Assembly: GCA_037389465.1 (NCBI GenBank)
Contig: JAZARR010000267.1
Span: 83,637-147,636 of the forward strand
Length of the DNA: 64,000 nt
Source: Baylisascaris procyonis
Lineage: Eukaryota > Nematoda > Chromadorea > Rhabditida > Ascarididae
Direction: 5' to 3'
Shown here: one piece after another, positions 19,835 to 32,010 of the stretch
Numbering within the stretch: position 1 is the stretch's first letter
Layout: every line of letters starts with the position of its first letter
The notes under the pieces: generated by a model
Database searches by the model: none
What the model was told of the DNA's origin: nothing
The model's input: only the letters and a program-made list of their open reading frames with translations
Made by a program: the position numbers and the translations under genes

Positions 19835-20519
19835 GTAAGTGATAATTATCAACTATTCTATGAGAGTTTCAATAGAGACATTTTGTAGCAATATTCTTGC
19901 TAAGCTATTTAATGAAGGAAGTAGAAAGGGTTGATTTTTTGAACTAAATATCTCATTCCTTGGTCTTATTGGCGCCATATAATCGCTTCGGGAAAAATCT
20001 AAACACTATGGCTGAAAGCTGCCAAATACTAAAATTTGATCGAATTTCGTCCTGAAAAAGAGTTCTGTTTATATCACGCGTCAAGTCTTCCGCAAATCGG
20101 AAAAATCTGAATTCCGATGGAACGCGAGTTTTGTCATTAACCTTTCGAACGACAAAGGTATGTTCAGCATTAAGCGACGACCGTTCTCCTCCATATCAGA
20201 TCATGAAAATAAGGGTGTCACATCATTCGCTTCCTCTGCCATGAAATGCGGCAATAACTGCTCATTTGATTTCATTAAAAAACTCATTCATCGAGATATC
20301 TAATCACACACCTAAAATCTCCGGCCTTATCAGTGTACACAGTTAGTGGAGTTATTATCCGAAATTCCTTCTCAATCATTTTGCACTAAAGCAATTTTCA
20401 CTTCAAATGTGTTCGGATCTGTAAAGGGCGAAATCGAGAGTTCTGTAAGGGTGTTTAGTTTGTCTTGAGGTTTTCACCATGTACTCTGAGAAGCCGGCAC
20501 AGTAAAAGAAGTCAAGGTT

Positions 20520-20789
20520 TTATTCAACGCTTAAAATAAATTGACGTAAAACGGCACACAAATAAGGAGATCGGGGATGGGGAAGGGAGGACGAAGACTT
20601 GCCCAACACGGCCTCCGCACTATCCACAGTGCCCCTGTGCGATTGACGATCATAGCACGCCGCTCCAACGCCGACGCACCCGATGCTCTTCGAATCCGTC
20701 AGGAACATCGAAACTAACACTGACTCTGCAAGCAAATACGCTCCCCCGAGTTTTGCCTCAAGGCATTTATAGACAGGTTGTTCAACCAT
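20520..20789 (-). other. GC-richer block with outward 89-codon frame (left arm)
   Basis: A locally GC-rich island in AT-rich DNA. The outward frame from ATG (MVEQ..YKCLEAKLGGAY) is matched in the right arm (54585-54854) with a few changes. Upstream in the same frame an imperfect duplicate of the start (DQTVYECFDDL against EQTVYKCLEAKL) suggests an old tandem duplication or repeat-derived sequence. I suspect a dispersed repeat but cannot name it. Confidence 0.3.
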
Positions 20790-22666
20790 GAGATCATCAA
20801 AGCATTCGTAGACAGTTTGATCTGTCCTGTGTTCGTCCTTTCTACTGCTCTACACGGAAGCAGTTGATCTGGCCTTTGCTGATATTCCTTGCAGTTCCTC
20901 GTTGTTTAGCGTCTTATCAGCGCTACTTAATGGCACTTCTATATTTAAGTAATAGCAATCGCCGATGTGCACCCATGCGCCTGCATGCATTTTTCATTAA
21001 CCCATCAGTGCATTTATTTGCATATTGGGGTGGAATTCAGTAGTTTCTGTTGTTTTTCACCACCTGTTAACATAATCTGCAGAATAAAGGTAAAAATGCA
21101 CGCACTGAACAACAAATCGAGAAAATGTTCAAGGGTGAAGAAAGTGACGGAAAATTTCATTGTCCACATGCTTCATAAAATTCATCTACAATAGATTAAT
21201 ACCATTTTTAAAACAGACTTTTGTGAAACGTCCTTTTGAAAAATTGTCTTTTTTCAAAGCGCTTGGAAAGCTAATAAATCAAAAGAAATGCCGCTGAGAT
21301 AAAACCGCTAGAATTGTTCTTAGCAGCACTTCTCATCAGTTTACCGTTCTGTCATGAAATTGCCTAAGATTTCAAATGAAATTCGAGAGGCTTCTATTAT
21401 GAGGTTATTTCGAGTCATCATGGACTAATACCTTCTTGAGAAAACAAAGTGCTTAAATTGGGCCAGGACACTTCCGAAGATTCTTGAGTAGATTCTAGTA
21501 TGAAGGAACTTTGCCGTAAGTCTGATTCAAAAATCTCAATAATGTCATTGTGAGACCTTCGCCGTTAAATAACTTCGCTGCTTACACCTTTCCAACATAA
21601 TGGAAGAAAAAATGGCATTGATGGCATGGACCGGCTTTTCAATGCATACATGGGCAAGCACTTTCCGTTCCGCCTAAGTCTTCTCTTAAGTGAATTTTTC
21701 TACTTTCTCCTTTTTGAATCTGCCGAAAAAATTACATACTAACATGTATCTAGTTCTGTCAGGAAAATCGATCAGAAAAGTCGTCAGCAAACACAATTAG
21801 GAAAAATTTATATATTAGAAGCAAGATCAACTTCTACTGCTTGACCACTCTCACAATATTATACTTTCGTTGTGTTTACATCATCCGCAAAGCAGGTAAG
21901 TGCGTTACAGGCATCGCGAAAAAGACGTCAAAGTGAATTAACGGCTTTATTATTTTACGAAATAGCGATAACTGGAGTGATACCCAGTGCATCTGACCTG
22001 TGCAACAAAATCGATCATCACAATTACTTGCCGTGGTTTGCAAAATAAAATTAAATGTTCTTTATCCAAACCGATTTTAAAGAACGTCGAAATCCCATGA
22101 AGATCCACCAGTTTATCACAAAAATAGGAAAAGTTCTAGCCGATTGGTAAAACATGTACTTTTATCTGAAAATCTTCATCAAAGCTGGACCACAAAAGGT
22201 TCCAGACAGAAACAACTGCGGATGCTTCTAATCACATTTTTAATTTATTTGTTGAGATAGGACAAGCGCTTTGCTTGTCACTCCCCTTTCCCTTTCCACA
22301 TATCTTAAACAGAACGCTATTAATCTGTCGGTCGCTAGTTACACACAGGGTAACAATTGTTCCACAGCCTCCTTTCCCACCTGATTTACAGACTTCTTTT
22401 GTATCACAACTCGAAGGCAACGTTGAAATGGCGACGTTTTGAATCGAGTGAAACGACAGGAGGAAAATTAGCTAGGAGCGCTTGGAGTATCGGGAAGGAA
22501 CGCTCGGAAATGTTTGAATGATGGAAACGCCACTACCAACGGTGTACCAACGGTAAGACGAGTGCTTTGATGGTAAGAAGACCGAATGGGCCTGAAACAT
22601 AGTGGAAATTTCAAAAATTCGCGGATTTTTCGGACAAAGCGCTGAATCATATAAAAATGTCATGAG

Positions 22667-22667
<1 letters not shown>

Positions 22668-22707
<40 letters not shown>
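22668..22707. repeat. (TA)n microsatellite, left arm, proximal
   Basis: About 20 TA units. The right-arm equivalent is 52708-52748. The sequence just to its left (about 40 bp) is missing in the right arm. Confidence 0.95.
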
Positions 22708-22709
<2 letters not shown>

Positions 22710-22838
22710 GTCAACATGGAGAAGAAAAGCAGTAGACAGATCGTTATGGAAGGGCCCATGCGGAACGTCGCCACGGGACTGTCTGTTGCGACAGGGACAT
22801 CTCGTTGAATAACGACTTCTAAGTAATGTAAGTAAGCA

Positions 22839-22864
22839 ATATATATATATATATATATATATAT
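22839..22864. repeat. (TA)n microsatellite, left arm, distal
   Basis: 13 AT units; the right arm has 11 at 52556-52577. Together with 22668-22707 it brackets a GC-richer island. Confidence 0.95.
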
Positions 22865-24645
22865 CCATTTTGCATAAAAAAAATCGCGTTTTCATTTTTC
22901 ATCCGAGCCCATTTTCCATTCAACTTTCTAGCGAGGATACCGCATAACCCACTGATTTGCTTATATGTATTTCCGAGCAAAATTAAAGTTTTCTTTTCAG
23001 TTTCATATGATCTCAGTTTTTCAGTTTTTGGTGTCGTTCGCGGTTTGTTCTACATAAAGTCCATAAATCGATGAATTCGGAGGCCTTTTAAATTTCTCGA
23101 TATGCCAGCTGCAGTTTATATCACTCCTGCTACCGCTGAGGTTCAAGTTGCAAATTTTTCTCCACTTAGTCACTTTAAGATCTAAATGAGTGTTGTATTA
23201 GGCGGAAAGCATCAAAAATAAGATTGATTATGGTCGAGGTTGGTGCACGAAAAGGATTATTTAAACGTTGACCAATTCGGCACGTAATAAAATGTGAGAC
23301 CGACAATGTGACCTTCCATTGATCAATTCATGCAGAAGTTCTTCTTCACGTTAATGAGCAGATGCATACATAATAGTCATGCAACAATGTACCTATGAGG
23401 CAGATTGGTGTTTTACCGGCATTAGTTCAGTTTACGCATTGTTTTAACGCTTTACCTCTAGCGAGATGCACAAAAAATAGCACTCTGAAGACAACAAAGG
23501 AAATGTCTTCTCAAACGGCGACAAGTTCAGATAACAACTGCTGGTGGTCTTTCAAGACATCGAATGTTGTGTGTTGGAGATCAGCGTGTCGCTTTTAAAG
23601 TAAAACTAAAAAGTCGATATTTCAAATATTACAAGGTTGGCATAGCACATCTGTTTCAAAATGAAGTATTCTATGAAGTTTGGAATGTTTATTTAAATTC
23701 AGTAGGGCTCTAATTTTGTTGATATCACGATGTGCACTTTTTGACACTCTTCTTCAATACATCTGCAATCTAACTTTTTATTGTTTTATTTGCTGTCCAA
23801 TGATTTTTTTCGTGATACATCCGTCATACATTCCTTTTATTACTCGTTCGGTGTCTATCATTTTTTCGCTTCCATTAAGATTCTACAAAAGTTCTTTGAA
23901 ATCCACTATCTGGTTAAGTTTGCTTCTTTCTTTCCTTGTGGATTCCTCCAGCGCATAAATTCATCAAATACATACTACCACTATTCTGCACGTAAATTTC
24001 GTCTAGATTCAGTTGCTAACCTTTCAGTCTCCAAATTTTCTTAATGGCAAGCTTCTAATCTCTACTACTTAGTCAGTTAACCTACCCCTCCCCCTCCCCA
24101 CTCTTTTGATTTCTTATGTTTTGTTATCTTTATCCACTATTGTTGAGAACATCGCGTTGATCTTATATTTTCTGGCAGTTATCACCACTCTGAGTGACCC
24201 TCGCTCAAATAAATACGGTGATAAAACTGAATGATAAAAGTGAATCTCGATGTGAAAAGACCTCATCTTACCACACTATCTTCTGACTATTTAAAAATCG
24301 CGACTGTTCATCAAAAATCAGATTCCCCTAATTTGCGTGCTTGTTTCGCTGTGGTTTCGCTGTGAGTTCATCATCCTCTCGATCAGTATATCAGCCCATG
24401 CACATCCCAAAGAAAGTGTTCTTTTTTCCAAAAAAAACTCTCAAGGTATTTCTATGTGACGTGATTATTTCATTTTCACTGAAAATTAAGAAATGCGTTT
24501 TTTTTTACTTTTCAGTTTTCTTCACTCTTTCATCGCAGCGCTCGTGAACTTTTAGTATATCGCCGGATATGTATTACATCTGAAAAAAAATTCAACTCAA
24601 AAATAAATGATGCAGTGATAATTGAAGCTATCGTGAAATTCAATT

Positions 24646-24861
24646 CTACGGGTAGTCTAGTCCACCTGTAAGATAAACTGCCCTAATAACGGCATGAAGA
24701 AGGGCAGATAATGAAATCCGTTCAATTTTTAAATTAACAATCTTGTTGTGAGACAATTCCCTCACAAAAGCATTCGAGAGGGATGTCGACGTCACGAGCC
24801 TTTCTAAAATTTGTTCCTCACATACGTCAGAGCCCCAATCCTCATGAACTTCCTTGGTCAT
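24646..24861 (-). CDS. Small outward gene candidate, 71 codons (left arm)
   Basis: True ATG start, acidic N-terminus (MTKEVHEDWGSDVCEEQILE), helix-prone middle (LSNAFVRELSHNKIVNLKIE) and a C-terminal hydrophobic segment (ALLHAVIRAVYL). Identical to the right-arm copy. A CTTACAG/GTGGAC near the end could be a splice site. No family recognised. Confidence 0.35.
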   Translation of the reverse strand: MTKEVHEDWGSDVCEEQILERLVTSTSLSNAFVRELSHNKIVNLKIERISLSALLHAVIRAVYLTGGLDYP

Positions 24862-25346
24862 CGCTGCCAGTTAGATAGGCCGTCTCTAGCCAATATCAGG
24901 CTATTTTACATCATATGAGACTGGCCCCGTCAGTGGCGAGTGTTCCTGTAAAGCTGAACGCGGCTTCTCAAATTATGTTTGGCCGGGTGATATATGAACA
25001 GTTGAAGTCACGGTTGCTGCTCCATCCGTGAGAGTGCGTCAGAAAAACACCGGTGATAATGCCGTCGTTTATTTAGAACCTTAGCACGATAATGTTGGCC
25101 GTTTATTAGAGCCGAAAGACGAGCAATAATCATTACAAATAGGTTATGAAAACACCATCGACGCAAACAAAGCCGCCACTACCTGTTCATTTCCGAATAC
25201 GGCCATCGAAGGGGAAATTATAACCCGCAGTGTTAAAGAAATCAAGACCAATCGAACGAACACAGCTTTGAGCAAAACAACTTGCCATATTAAATTAAGA
25301 TAAAAGAGATCGCAATAAACTACTTTCGACGTTAAAATATAACACA

Positions 25347-25604
25347 TCACTCTTCACCAAGACCTTTACTCACAAATTCCCACACTTCTTTTCTAGCATT
25401 TCCTGTGAACAATAATTTCCACAATAAGGGATAGTATAGCACAACCGACAAAAGGGGCAGTAATAAAAAGCAAGTTATTGTCTTTATGCAACAACCTTCA
25501 GATAGTGATTTCATGAAAACAGCAAATATATGGGTGCATTGGTATTTCTGAAAACATATGAGCAATTTTTGAATTTTCGACAAGTGCAACATAATGCGCC
25601 GCAC
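25347..25604 (-). CDS. Candidate last exon of an outward membrane protein (left arm)
   Basis: An acceptor TATGTTTTCAG occurs inside the frame, followed by KYQCTHIFAVFMKSLSEGCC, a long membrane helix (TCFLLLPLLSVVLYYPLLW) and a polar tail KEVWEFVSKGLGEE before the stop. It reads open in the left arm only. An overlapping hydrophobic frame at 25144-25350 is less convincing. Confidence 0.4.
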   Translation of the reverse strand: MRRIMLHLSKIQKLLICFQKYQCTHIFAVFMKSLSEGCCIKTITCFLLLPLLSVVLYYPLLWKLLFTGNARKEVWEFVSKGLGEE

Positions 25605-27149
25605 GGGACAAACTAAAAGTCACTTATTGTGGCTTTCTTGAGATTGTCTTATTTCTCGCGTCGATTTATTAAAAAAAAAACGCTATTCCTCTCATCTATA
25701 TTGAAAAGGAGATGAGAATCGATGATATTCCAGTAACGTGGTCGATCCTGAGGTGACGAAATAATTTCTGAATGCATAAACCGACTTAAAACGAGCTGAT
25801 CAAATACTCCACTCTTACTCGATTAGAAGCAACGCAACAATTTGCATGGCTATTCATCTTCATTGATATACTTGTAATTAACCATATTAAACTGTTTTTC
25901 ATAAGAAATGACCAGTCGCAAATGTGACAGCAAATGAAAGAAATTTCGTCATCAACTCATGCGGTAAATTTTTGACGATAGGTAGTAAAGTCAATGATGG
26001 AATTTGAAGAAAAGGATACCAAATGTTGGATGCTCATATTTTCAAACGGTCAATTCAAAACGAACGATCTGTACGAGTGCAACTACTGTGATGAGTAATT
26101 CGGTGTTACTCATTCAATGCAAATACAGCAAACTGTGAGATGTGTTTTGTTGTCGGCACCTAGCATCTTGTGTTGTTATCACATGAGGCCACCAGTGAAT
26201 GACATGAGGTGCTCCTCGCATATAAAGTATCTCTCAAATTTGCGATCTCTTGCAGAAAATAATTTATTGAAGAGTTACGCCGTTAAATAACAACTCTTTG
26301 AAAGCATGAGCACGATTTATGTTTAAAAAAAAACATTCTCGCTCTTCCTTTATAGGCCATTTGCGAGAACATAAAGTAGCAATTCTCGAGAGAAAGCAGT
26401 TTCCGCTCTCACCACCACTTTGAAGGAAAACTTTCATTTCAGGTGGCATGATGGTTTGAGAGAATCCCCCTTCATAGACACCCCTTTCGCCAAAGATTTT
26501 CTTCTGAACCTCGCTGCATTCATATGTGAGTGTTAAGATGTTTCAAAAGAGATGTTGACAAATCGTTTTTTCCAGCCCGGGAAGGTTGGTGGCAATTATT
26601 TGTCACCGCGTTACATAATCGCGCCTTCCTGCTATGACCCTCGAGAGCCATTCATTAGAGGCGCTGAAATTGGCGAAACTAAATTCAAAATAATCAGTAA
26701 GTTTGTTCGCAATTGAAGTATTTTTACGCTGGCGATATTTGTTTCTAAAAACAGAAAAATTCGCGAGTAATGTAGTTTGAATGTATAGTACTAGTAATTT
26801 TATAATGAAACACATATCAAAATTGCAGTGGAGAAGAAATAAAGACTGTGGAAGATGAGGAAGGCAACATCATCGCTGCCTGTTCCTCGTTTATTCAAAA
26901 GTAGACAAATAAATTGCGTCTGATCTCTTGCTTCATTTCTTTCTTTCTTTCTCATTGGTGAAGTTAAAATCCAATAAATAGGAAAATAATAAACGCAATG
27001 TTGAAGTATGCATTAAATGGCGGAAACACTCTTCGCCATTTTCACTGTGATGCTATGAACTGCCGTCATTTGAAATCTACAAAGTGCTTGTCGGACCATT
27101 TCCGTTCCATGCGTAGCTCTGTAGCTACTCTGGCCCCGAATGAATTGTC

Positions 27150-27165
27150 GCGCCGCTTTTATAGC
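27150..27165 (-). promoter_or_regulatory. TATA-like box CTATAAAAGC on the outward strand (left arm)
   Basis: A perfect TATAAAA in a GC-richer patch on the minus strand, about 40-60 bp upstream of an ATG (MERKWSDKHFVDF). Mirrored at about 48246-48261. It is not matched to a convincing gene, so promoter function is speculative. Confidence 0.25.
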
Positions 27166-27236
27166 CTCGTCGAGATCCGTCGTTCGCATCCATAGCCGCT
27201 GGTTATCTTGATGACAATGTTGTCAGTTAGCAGTCG

Positions 27237-27542
27237 TTGGAATGTGCTGTGAGAGCGTTTGAAGTCTTAGTCATATTGTTTTGTCTTTTTGCGTTCATGA
27301 AGAATTCGATTCGAAGATCACTTCGACAGTGCTCTTTCATAAACCATCGGATAACAACAGCTCTAATCTCTATGATTTGTACAGCCGTTTGTCATTTTAT
27401 AGTTGTTGATGGTGGAGTCATAACTCACAATGACATCTCATTTGGAATAACTGTTACTGACAAAGGACAAATTTGGAGGTGCAAACAGGTCGGTGATCTG
27501 CACTCTACATCAATTCATTCAACCATTGTAAGTGCAGGCTGA
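27237..27542 (+). CDS. Membrane-protein exon candidate (left arm)
   Basis: An open frame with ATG at 27297 (MKNSIRRSLRQCSFINHR), a membrane helix (TALISMICTAVCHFIVV) and an ectodomain-like stretch ending in GQIWRCKQVGDLHSTSIH, closed by a donor ACCATT/GTAAGT. This resembles the first helix and loop of a small multi-pass protein. It may be upstream of 27576-27854 and 27961-28208 in one gene; phases could not be reconciled. Mirror: 47869-48174. Confidence 0.35.
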   Translation: MECAVRAFEVLVILFCLFAFMKNSIRRSLRQCSFINHRITTALISMICTAVCHFIVVDGGVITHNDISFGITVTDKGQIWRCKQVGDLHSTSIHSTIVSAG

Positions 27543-27575
27543 ATTTAAAAAAAAAGACTGAAATATGAATATTTA

Positions 27576-27854
27576 ATGTCGGTCATTCGATTAATCCAAA
27601 TAATGGTTGTATTTTTGATAGTTCAATCTCGGATAAACAGTAGGTGTCGTACAATGACATTTCAATTGTTCGTTGTTTTTCTTTTTTTTTGCGTGAGCTT
27701 AACTATGTTGATTGCAAAATTTAGCGATAGAGATGAGACAGCGGGAATGTTAGGTGATTGTTGGAATATTCCAGTCGAAGTTGAAGTGACTGGAATTAAC
27801 TCAGTGTTAACAATTGAGCATTTACACGCAGTGATAGTCACACTAACATCTTGA
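27576..27854 (+). CDS. Membrane-protein exon candidate, second part (left arm)
   Basis: An open frame with a strong helix (FQLFVVFLFFCVSLTMLIA) followed by a polar segment containing DETAGMLGDCWNIPVEVEV. The mirror frame in the right arm (47556-47795) is shortened at its start by a one-base difference. No family recognised. Confidence 0.3.
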   Translation: MSVIRLIQIMVVFLIVQSRINSRCRTMTFQLFVVFLFFCVSLTMLIAKFSDRDETAGMLGDCWNIPVEVEVTGINSVLTIEHLHAVIVTLTS

Positions 27855-27960
27855 TAAAATTTTTTCATTGTTTCAAAGCACCTTTATTCGGATGGCATAG
27901 CTAAGCAACCTGCCTAAAAATGCATGCTGCTAAACTACAACACCCATATTTTTCTTCCAG

Positions 27961-28208
27961 TGGATTACTGACTGGTGGATTACTGATGGTACATGTGGAA
28001 AATTAATTACATTACTGGATTCGAAAAAAGCTACTAACCTAACGGGGTGTGGTGGTGAAAAATAGGGAAAGTGGAAGTCGCATTTCATGATGTGCCCGGA
28101 AGCGGTCTTTCTGGAGCAATACAAGGCATTGTCACGATAGGCTTCTTTGTAGCAACTCTAAATTGTCTGATGTACATTTCAGTCAGTAGAAGAAGAGATA
28201 CGTATTGA
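27961..28208 (+). pseudogene. Last exon of a membrane protein, one frame break (left arm)
   Basis: Acceptor TTTTTCTTCCAG ends at 27960. The first frame (WITDWWITDGTCGKLITLL, then a Cys-containing segment) reaches TAG at 28063 inside a GAAAAATAGGG run. The minus-one frame continues VEVAFHDVPGSG, a membrane helix (GAIQGIVTIGFFVATLNCLM) and a basic tail SRRRDTY with TGA at 28206. Both halves look coding, so the break is either a mutation shared by both arms or an under-called A run. Mirror: 47202-47449. Confidence 0.4.
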
Positions 28209-28449
28209 AGAGGAAATAGAAGAACAAGATTCGGAAGAAGGTATTGTCTGTGGATACTTTCTTAGTGTTGTAGAGTAAAAACCGATATCTATGTGGTAAG
28301 AATGCATCAACTAAAACGGCAGTGCAAGTAAGACCCGTAAACAAAAGAGCGATTTGGTTATCCCCGCAAACCAGATCTCCTTCAATCACTCTAATACCTT
28401 TTTCGTATCCCACCGCCGTCCTAACCCTTGGAATGTTGTCTTTGCACAA
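28183..28449 (-). CDS. Alternative outward frame with a membrane helix (left arm)
   Basis: An outward frame whose core (AVGYEKGIRVIEGDLVCGDN, then IALLFTGLTCTAVLVDAFL) looks protein-like; a GTTTTT after HRYR could end it. It overlaps the downstream side of the inward exon only slightly and is identical in the right arm (46961-47227). Unknown function. Confidence 0.25.
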   Translation of the reverse strand: MCKDNIPRVRTAVGYEKGIRVIEGDLVCGDNQIALLFTGLTCTAVLVDAFLPHRYRFLLYNTKKVSTDNTFFRILFFYFLFNTYLFFY

Positions 28450-28699
28450 TGAAAAAAATGCAAAGTATTTAGAGCATCCACTTGGCAGTCGTACACATAG
28501 AAGTACTAGATTAAGATCTGTACTCGCTTCCCCTCCCTCCTCCCGCCTAATCTATGCGAACGGAAACCTCCACGCATACCTTTCAAGGTTGCTTGAAATA
28601 ATGATGGGCGGTTTGAAATAACATCGACTTCATATAGGAGGGAAAGCCCATAAAAGAGTACGCTTCGTTGAATTTTTGATGATGTGAACATTCACATGT

Positions 28700-30749
28700 T
28701 GTCAACTATTGAAATAATGAGAAGGAGTGTTCAACAAAAACGCCGATAGCAAATGAAATCATTCGAAAGACTAGAAGGACGAGGAACGAATTGTTTACCC
28801 ATTTCCAACAAGTGGAAGAAATGCATTTAGCTCATTCATAAAATATACGCCGAAAGCGCAATCTTTTTTAAACACTAAGTTAGACAACAGAGATCACCTT
28901 CAATACTCTTTCATCGAACATCACTCAACGGTTTTATAGTTGAATTTTTGATTTATCTCAGCGAATGCTTAGATATTTTTGATATAACCGCTGAAGTTAG
29001 GTATACCAAAAGCTGCGAGAGGAATTGAATTTGCGGCAATACCTTATTATTATAATTTTACGATTATCTATTCAGCAGAAGTACTTGTGGAGAATTCTGA
29101 CAATGACGATAAAAGACAACGTTTGTTTCCATCTTTCTCTTATTTTATGGTGACTTTTTATCATAAATGTTGAGATATATAATCCTTCTGCCTTTCAAAG
29201 GAGTGGTCGCTTATTGAAAGCTATAATTATAAAATAATCAATATTCTACAAAAGATTTAGAAAAAAACGACTAGGAACAGAAAATTCCTCGCGGAATTCA
29301 ACATATTCGATCTTTTGGCAGCCTAAAAGAGAATGCGTTTAGCTTTCAAGAAGATGAGACAGGAAATTGATGCGTTTAAATGTGCTCATCATGACAACGC
29401 TGGAAACCAATTAGTCTCTTTTTTCGTTTCCTTTTGCTTTCAAATTCCTTGAAAGCCAACACATTTTGTGGATAAAACAGCATTTCTTTCATATTGCTTA
29501 TGAAGTTAACGAGAAACCATTAAGTTAATTTTACTGCAGTTTCTTTTCACATTAATTTTGTAAATGAAATTCAACAATGAACCAACTTTAAGTAAGTAGT
29601 GAATTCTTGATGACAGTTTGAAAGGTACATTGAAGAGCAAAAGAAACTCACTTTTGTATGAACTTCCTGAGATGCAATCCTGCTGCCCGCATCACATTCT
29701 AAGGCTGAGGTTTAAAGATCCAAGATGTTCCCTCAAGCAGTAAAGGTTTTTCGGTCGATTGGTCGAATAACAAAGGCTGCCAAACTTCAATGACCAAATA
29801 TTTTGGAAAATAATGACCGAATATCCTAGAAAATCTTCTTGTTTTTACTTTTCAACTTCTTGCTTCAAGTGAAACTTGAAAATCTTCACATGCTAACTTT
29901 ACCTTTTTAAAACTTCATTATCGCTCACCTTTAATCACAAAGAACTTATCTGATCAAGGTCCTTGAGCCAATCCTTGAGCCAATCGAATTTTGAATAGTT
30001 GACAGTTATTCTTTCCTGAAGTTCAGTTCGACTAGTTTTTGGATTTACTGCTGTAAACGAAACGACGTTAACTTCTCAAAAGTTTCCATCTTCTCTATTG
30101 CTGCGTGTAGATTTCGCATACATCTGTTTAATTTCATAAACTGGATGGGAAAATCGCAAATTTTTGGCCACTTATTGGTGTATTAAATTCAAAAGATAAA
30201 AACCGAACTTGTTCAATCGATTCATACGCTGCATAGTAACTCATACATACTCAGTATTACAAATTGATGTTGAAAAAAATGCGCCGAACGTCTGCTGTGC
30301 CGTTTCGAAAAATATATTGTTTCATTGCACGTGAGGAAGCGTGACTTTCTCGGAATTTTTATCGTTTCATTTCGAAAAAGCCAAATATTTTTTTCAAGTG
30401 TTTCATCTATCCCATTTTGGTTATTTCGAAGTAATTTTATTTTCATTCTTATTTTGAGATCCTTGAATGGGAAAAGCACAAAAGGTAAATGAATAAGAAG
30501 AATATATCAATAAAACAAATAATAAAAGCAACAACAAAATGAAAAAAGTAGAACGATCGCAGAGTATTTCGAGCAAATAGACTCAGACACCTTAGGGGTT
30601 AATGTGCCATAACAGCAATAATTTGACGATCAAAAACTAATCGCAGTGACGTTACTCCTTTATTTTTTGCATAATTTGATTTGACTTCTTGTGCATACAG
30701 AAGAGTAATGAATTTTTTCTTATTTCATTGAATTTGTTTCGATTCACAG
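28700..30749. other. Arm interval without supported gene (mirror about 44660-46710)
   Basis: AT-rich, many short A and T runs, no long open frame and no matching splice pair. The only unusual item is a short direct duplication of TTGAGCCAATC at about 29965-29985. Confidence 0.45.
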
Positions 30750-31261
30750 ATAACTCCGAAGAAAACGATAGCAGCGGTGAACCCAATAAAGCGCGCAGAA
30801 ATGATAAGGTGGAATCGACGCCGAAATCAATGCAAAGAAATACTGAGAAGGAGCGATTGTCTTCGGAGGAAAAGCTGCCAGAGAATGTCAAAGAATACGA
30901 GCGTTCACCTTCAAAGAGAAAATCGATAGAGAGGACCGTTCAGCAGAAACGACCGCGTTCAAGAAGACAATCGGTAGTAAGATGTATGGAACAAGAACTG
31001 CCACTCTCAAAGAGTGAACGAGAACGACAGCTCTCGAAACTAAAAGCACGGGAGAGATTCAGAGAAAAAGAAAGAGTATTACCTACAAAGAAGTCTGTCG
31101 AACGATTACTGGAGAAAGGACGGTTTCCACTGAAAAGAAACTTGCTCCGACGAGTTGAAGAGGAGAGAGCACAACAAGGTTGGCGGTTAAATGCATCGTA
31201 CATCTTCACTCGAAAGCCATTTCGCGAAAGCATTTACTCTGGGTTATCACTGATTTTATAG
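30750..31261 (+). CDS. Highly charged Lys/Arg/Glu/Ser-rich protein exon, gene C (left arm)
   Basis: Acceptor GATTCACAG ends at 30749; about 170 open codons to TAG at 31259. Roughly half of the residues are K, R, E or S, with quasi-repeats of the type SPSKRKSIERTVQQKRPRSR and RERQLSKLKARERFREKER. This looks like a disordered or coiled, nuclear or RNA-binding type region; no family can be named. The real donor is uncertain (CAACAAG/GTTGGC at about 31180 is one option). Downstream small exons follow on the same strand. Identical protein in the right arm. Confidence 0.5.
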
Positions 31262-31857
31262 CATTCCTCTTAGCTAGGTAAGCCGCCTCCAGCATACCTA
31301 TTGCTATTTTATTTCAATGCATTTAGTGTACAAAACGGACAAATGAGCAGAACTTTCAGAATGATAAAGTGATTGTTTTCTTAAAAATGCAAATTTTCAG
31401 CGATCGCAAGAATTCTAAGTCTGAGAACGTTTTCTGCGCTTGTTTTATTCCCTTCACACGAATTCGCATTCATTTTACCTCGCATAGAATGTAAAAATCT
31501 ACGAAAAATTACGAAATTTCTTATTGAATGATTTCGAAAGTTTTCACAAATTTTCCGAGGAAGGGCTGAGCCATCAAAAACGAGTCATATTTTCTGAATC
31601 ACCATTTAAATCTAAACGCAATTCGCATTCAGTATCACCGATTTCTGATGGAAAATGGTTGCCGAACAACATCAACAGCTTTGCATTTCAAGTAACAGAA
31701 AGTGGATAATTTTCCAAACTTCGATTTTTGAGCTTTTCGAAACGATTGGAAATTGCATGAACTGATTTTTGAAATGGCTAAGGTACAAAAAAGTAACCAT
31801 TTGAGAAGAAACTGAAGTCTTCTACGGATGCAGCGAATGATCAAGGATTCTTTTCAG

Positions 31858-31890
31858 GGTCCGAACGAGAACCGAGTTCTGCATCTTCCG
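31858..31890 (+). CDS. Micro-exon of gene C (left arm)
   Basis: 33 nt between a perfect acceptor (ATTCTTTTCAG) and a donor GTAATT. Phase 1 in and phase 1 out give SEREPSSASS, matching the Ser/Arg/Glu style of 30750-31261. Phase agrees with the next exon at 32011. Confidence 0.4.
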
Positions 31891-32010
31891 GTAATTTTAA
31901 AATGTGTACATCTGCTCAATCATTTAAAAGTTAGCAAGTGTTGGCAAAAGCAGACCATAACGGTACGTCGCGGAGCGTGGAGAAAATTGATTAACTTCTT
32001 CTCCTCAAAG

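Larger units (their letters stand above)
20860..24640. other. Arm interval without supported gene (mirror about 50780-54520)
   Basis: AT-rich DNA with two TA microsatellites around a GC-richer 130-bp island at 22708-22838 and a polypyrimidine-rich patch near 24080. No exon with matching splice signals was found; the recurring open frames on both strands appear accidental. Confidence 0.4.

Noticed and set aside
22647..22895. Frames encoding Ile-Tyr repeats
   Set aside because: They are translations of the TA microsatellite.
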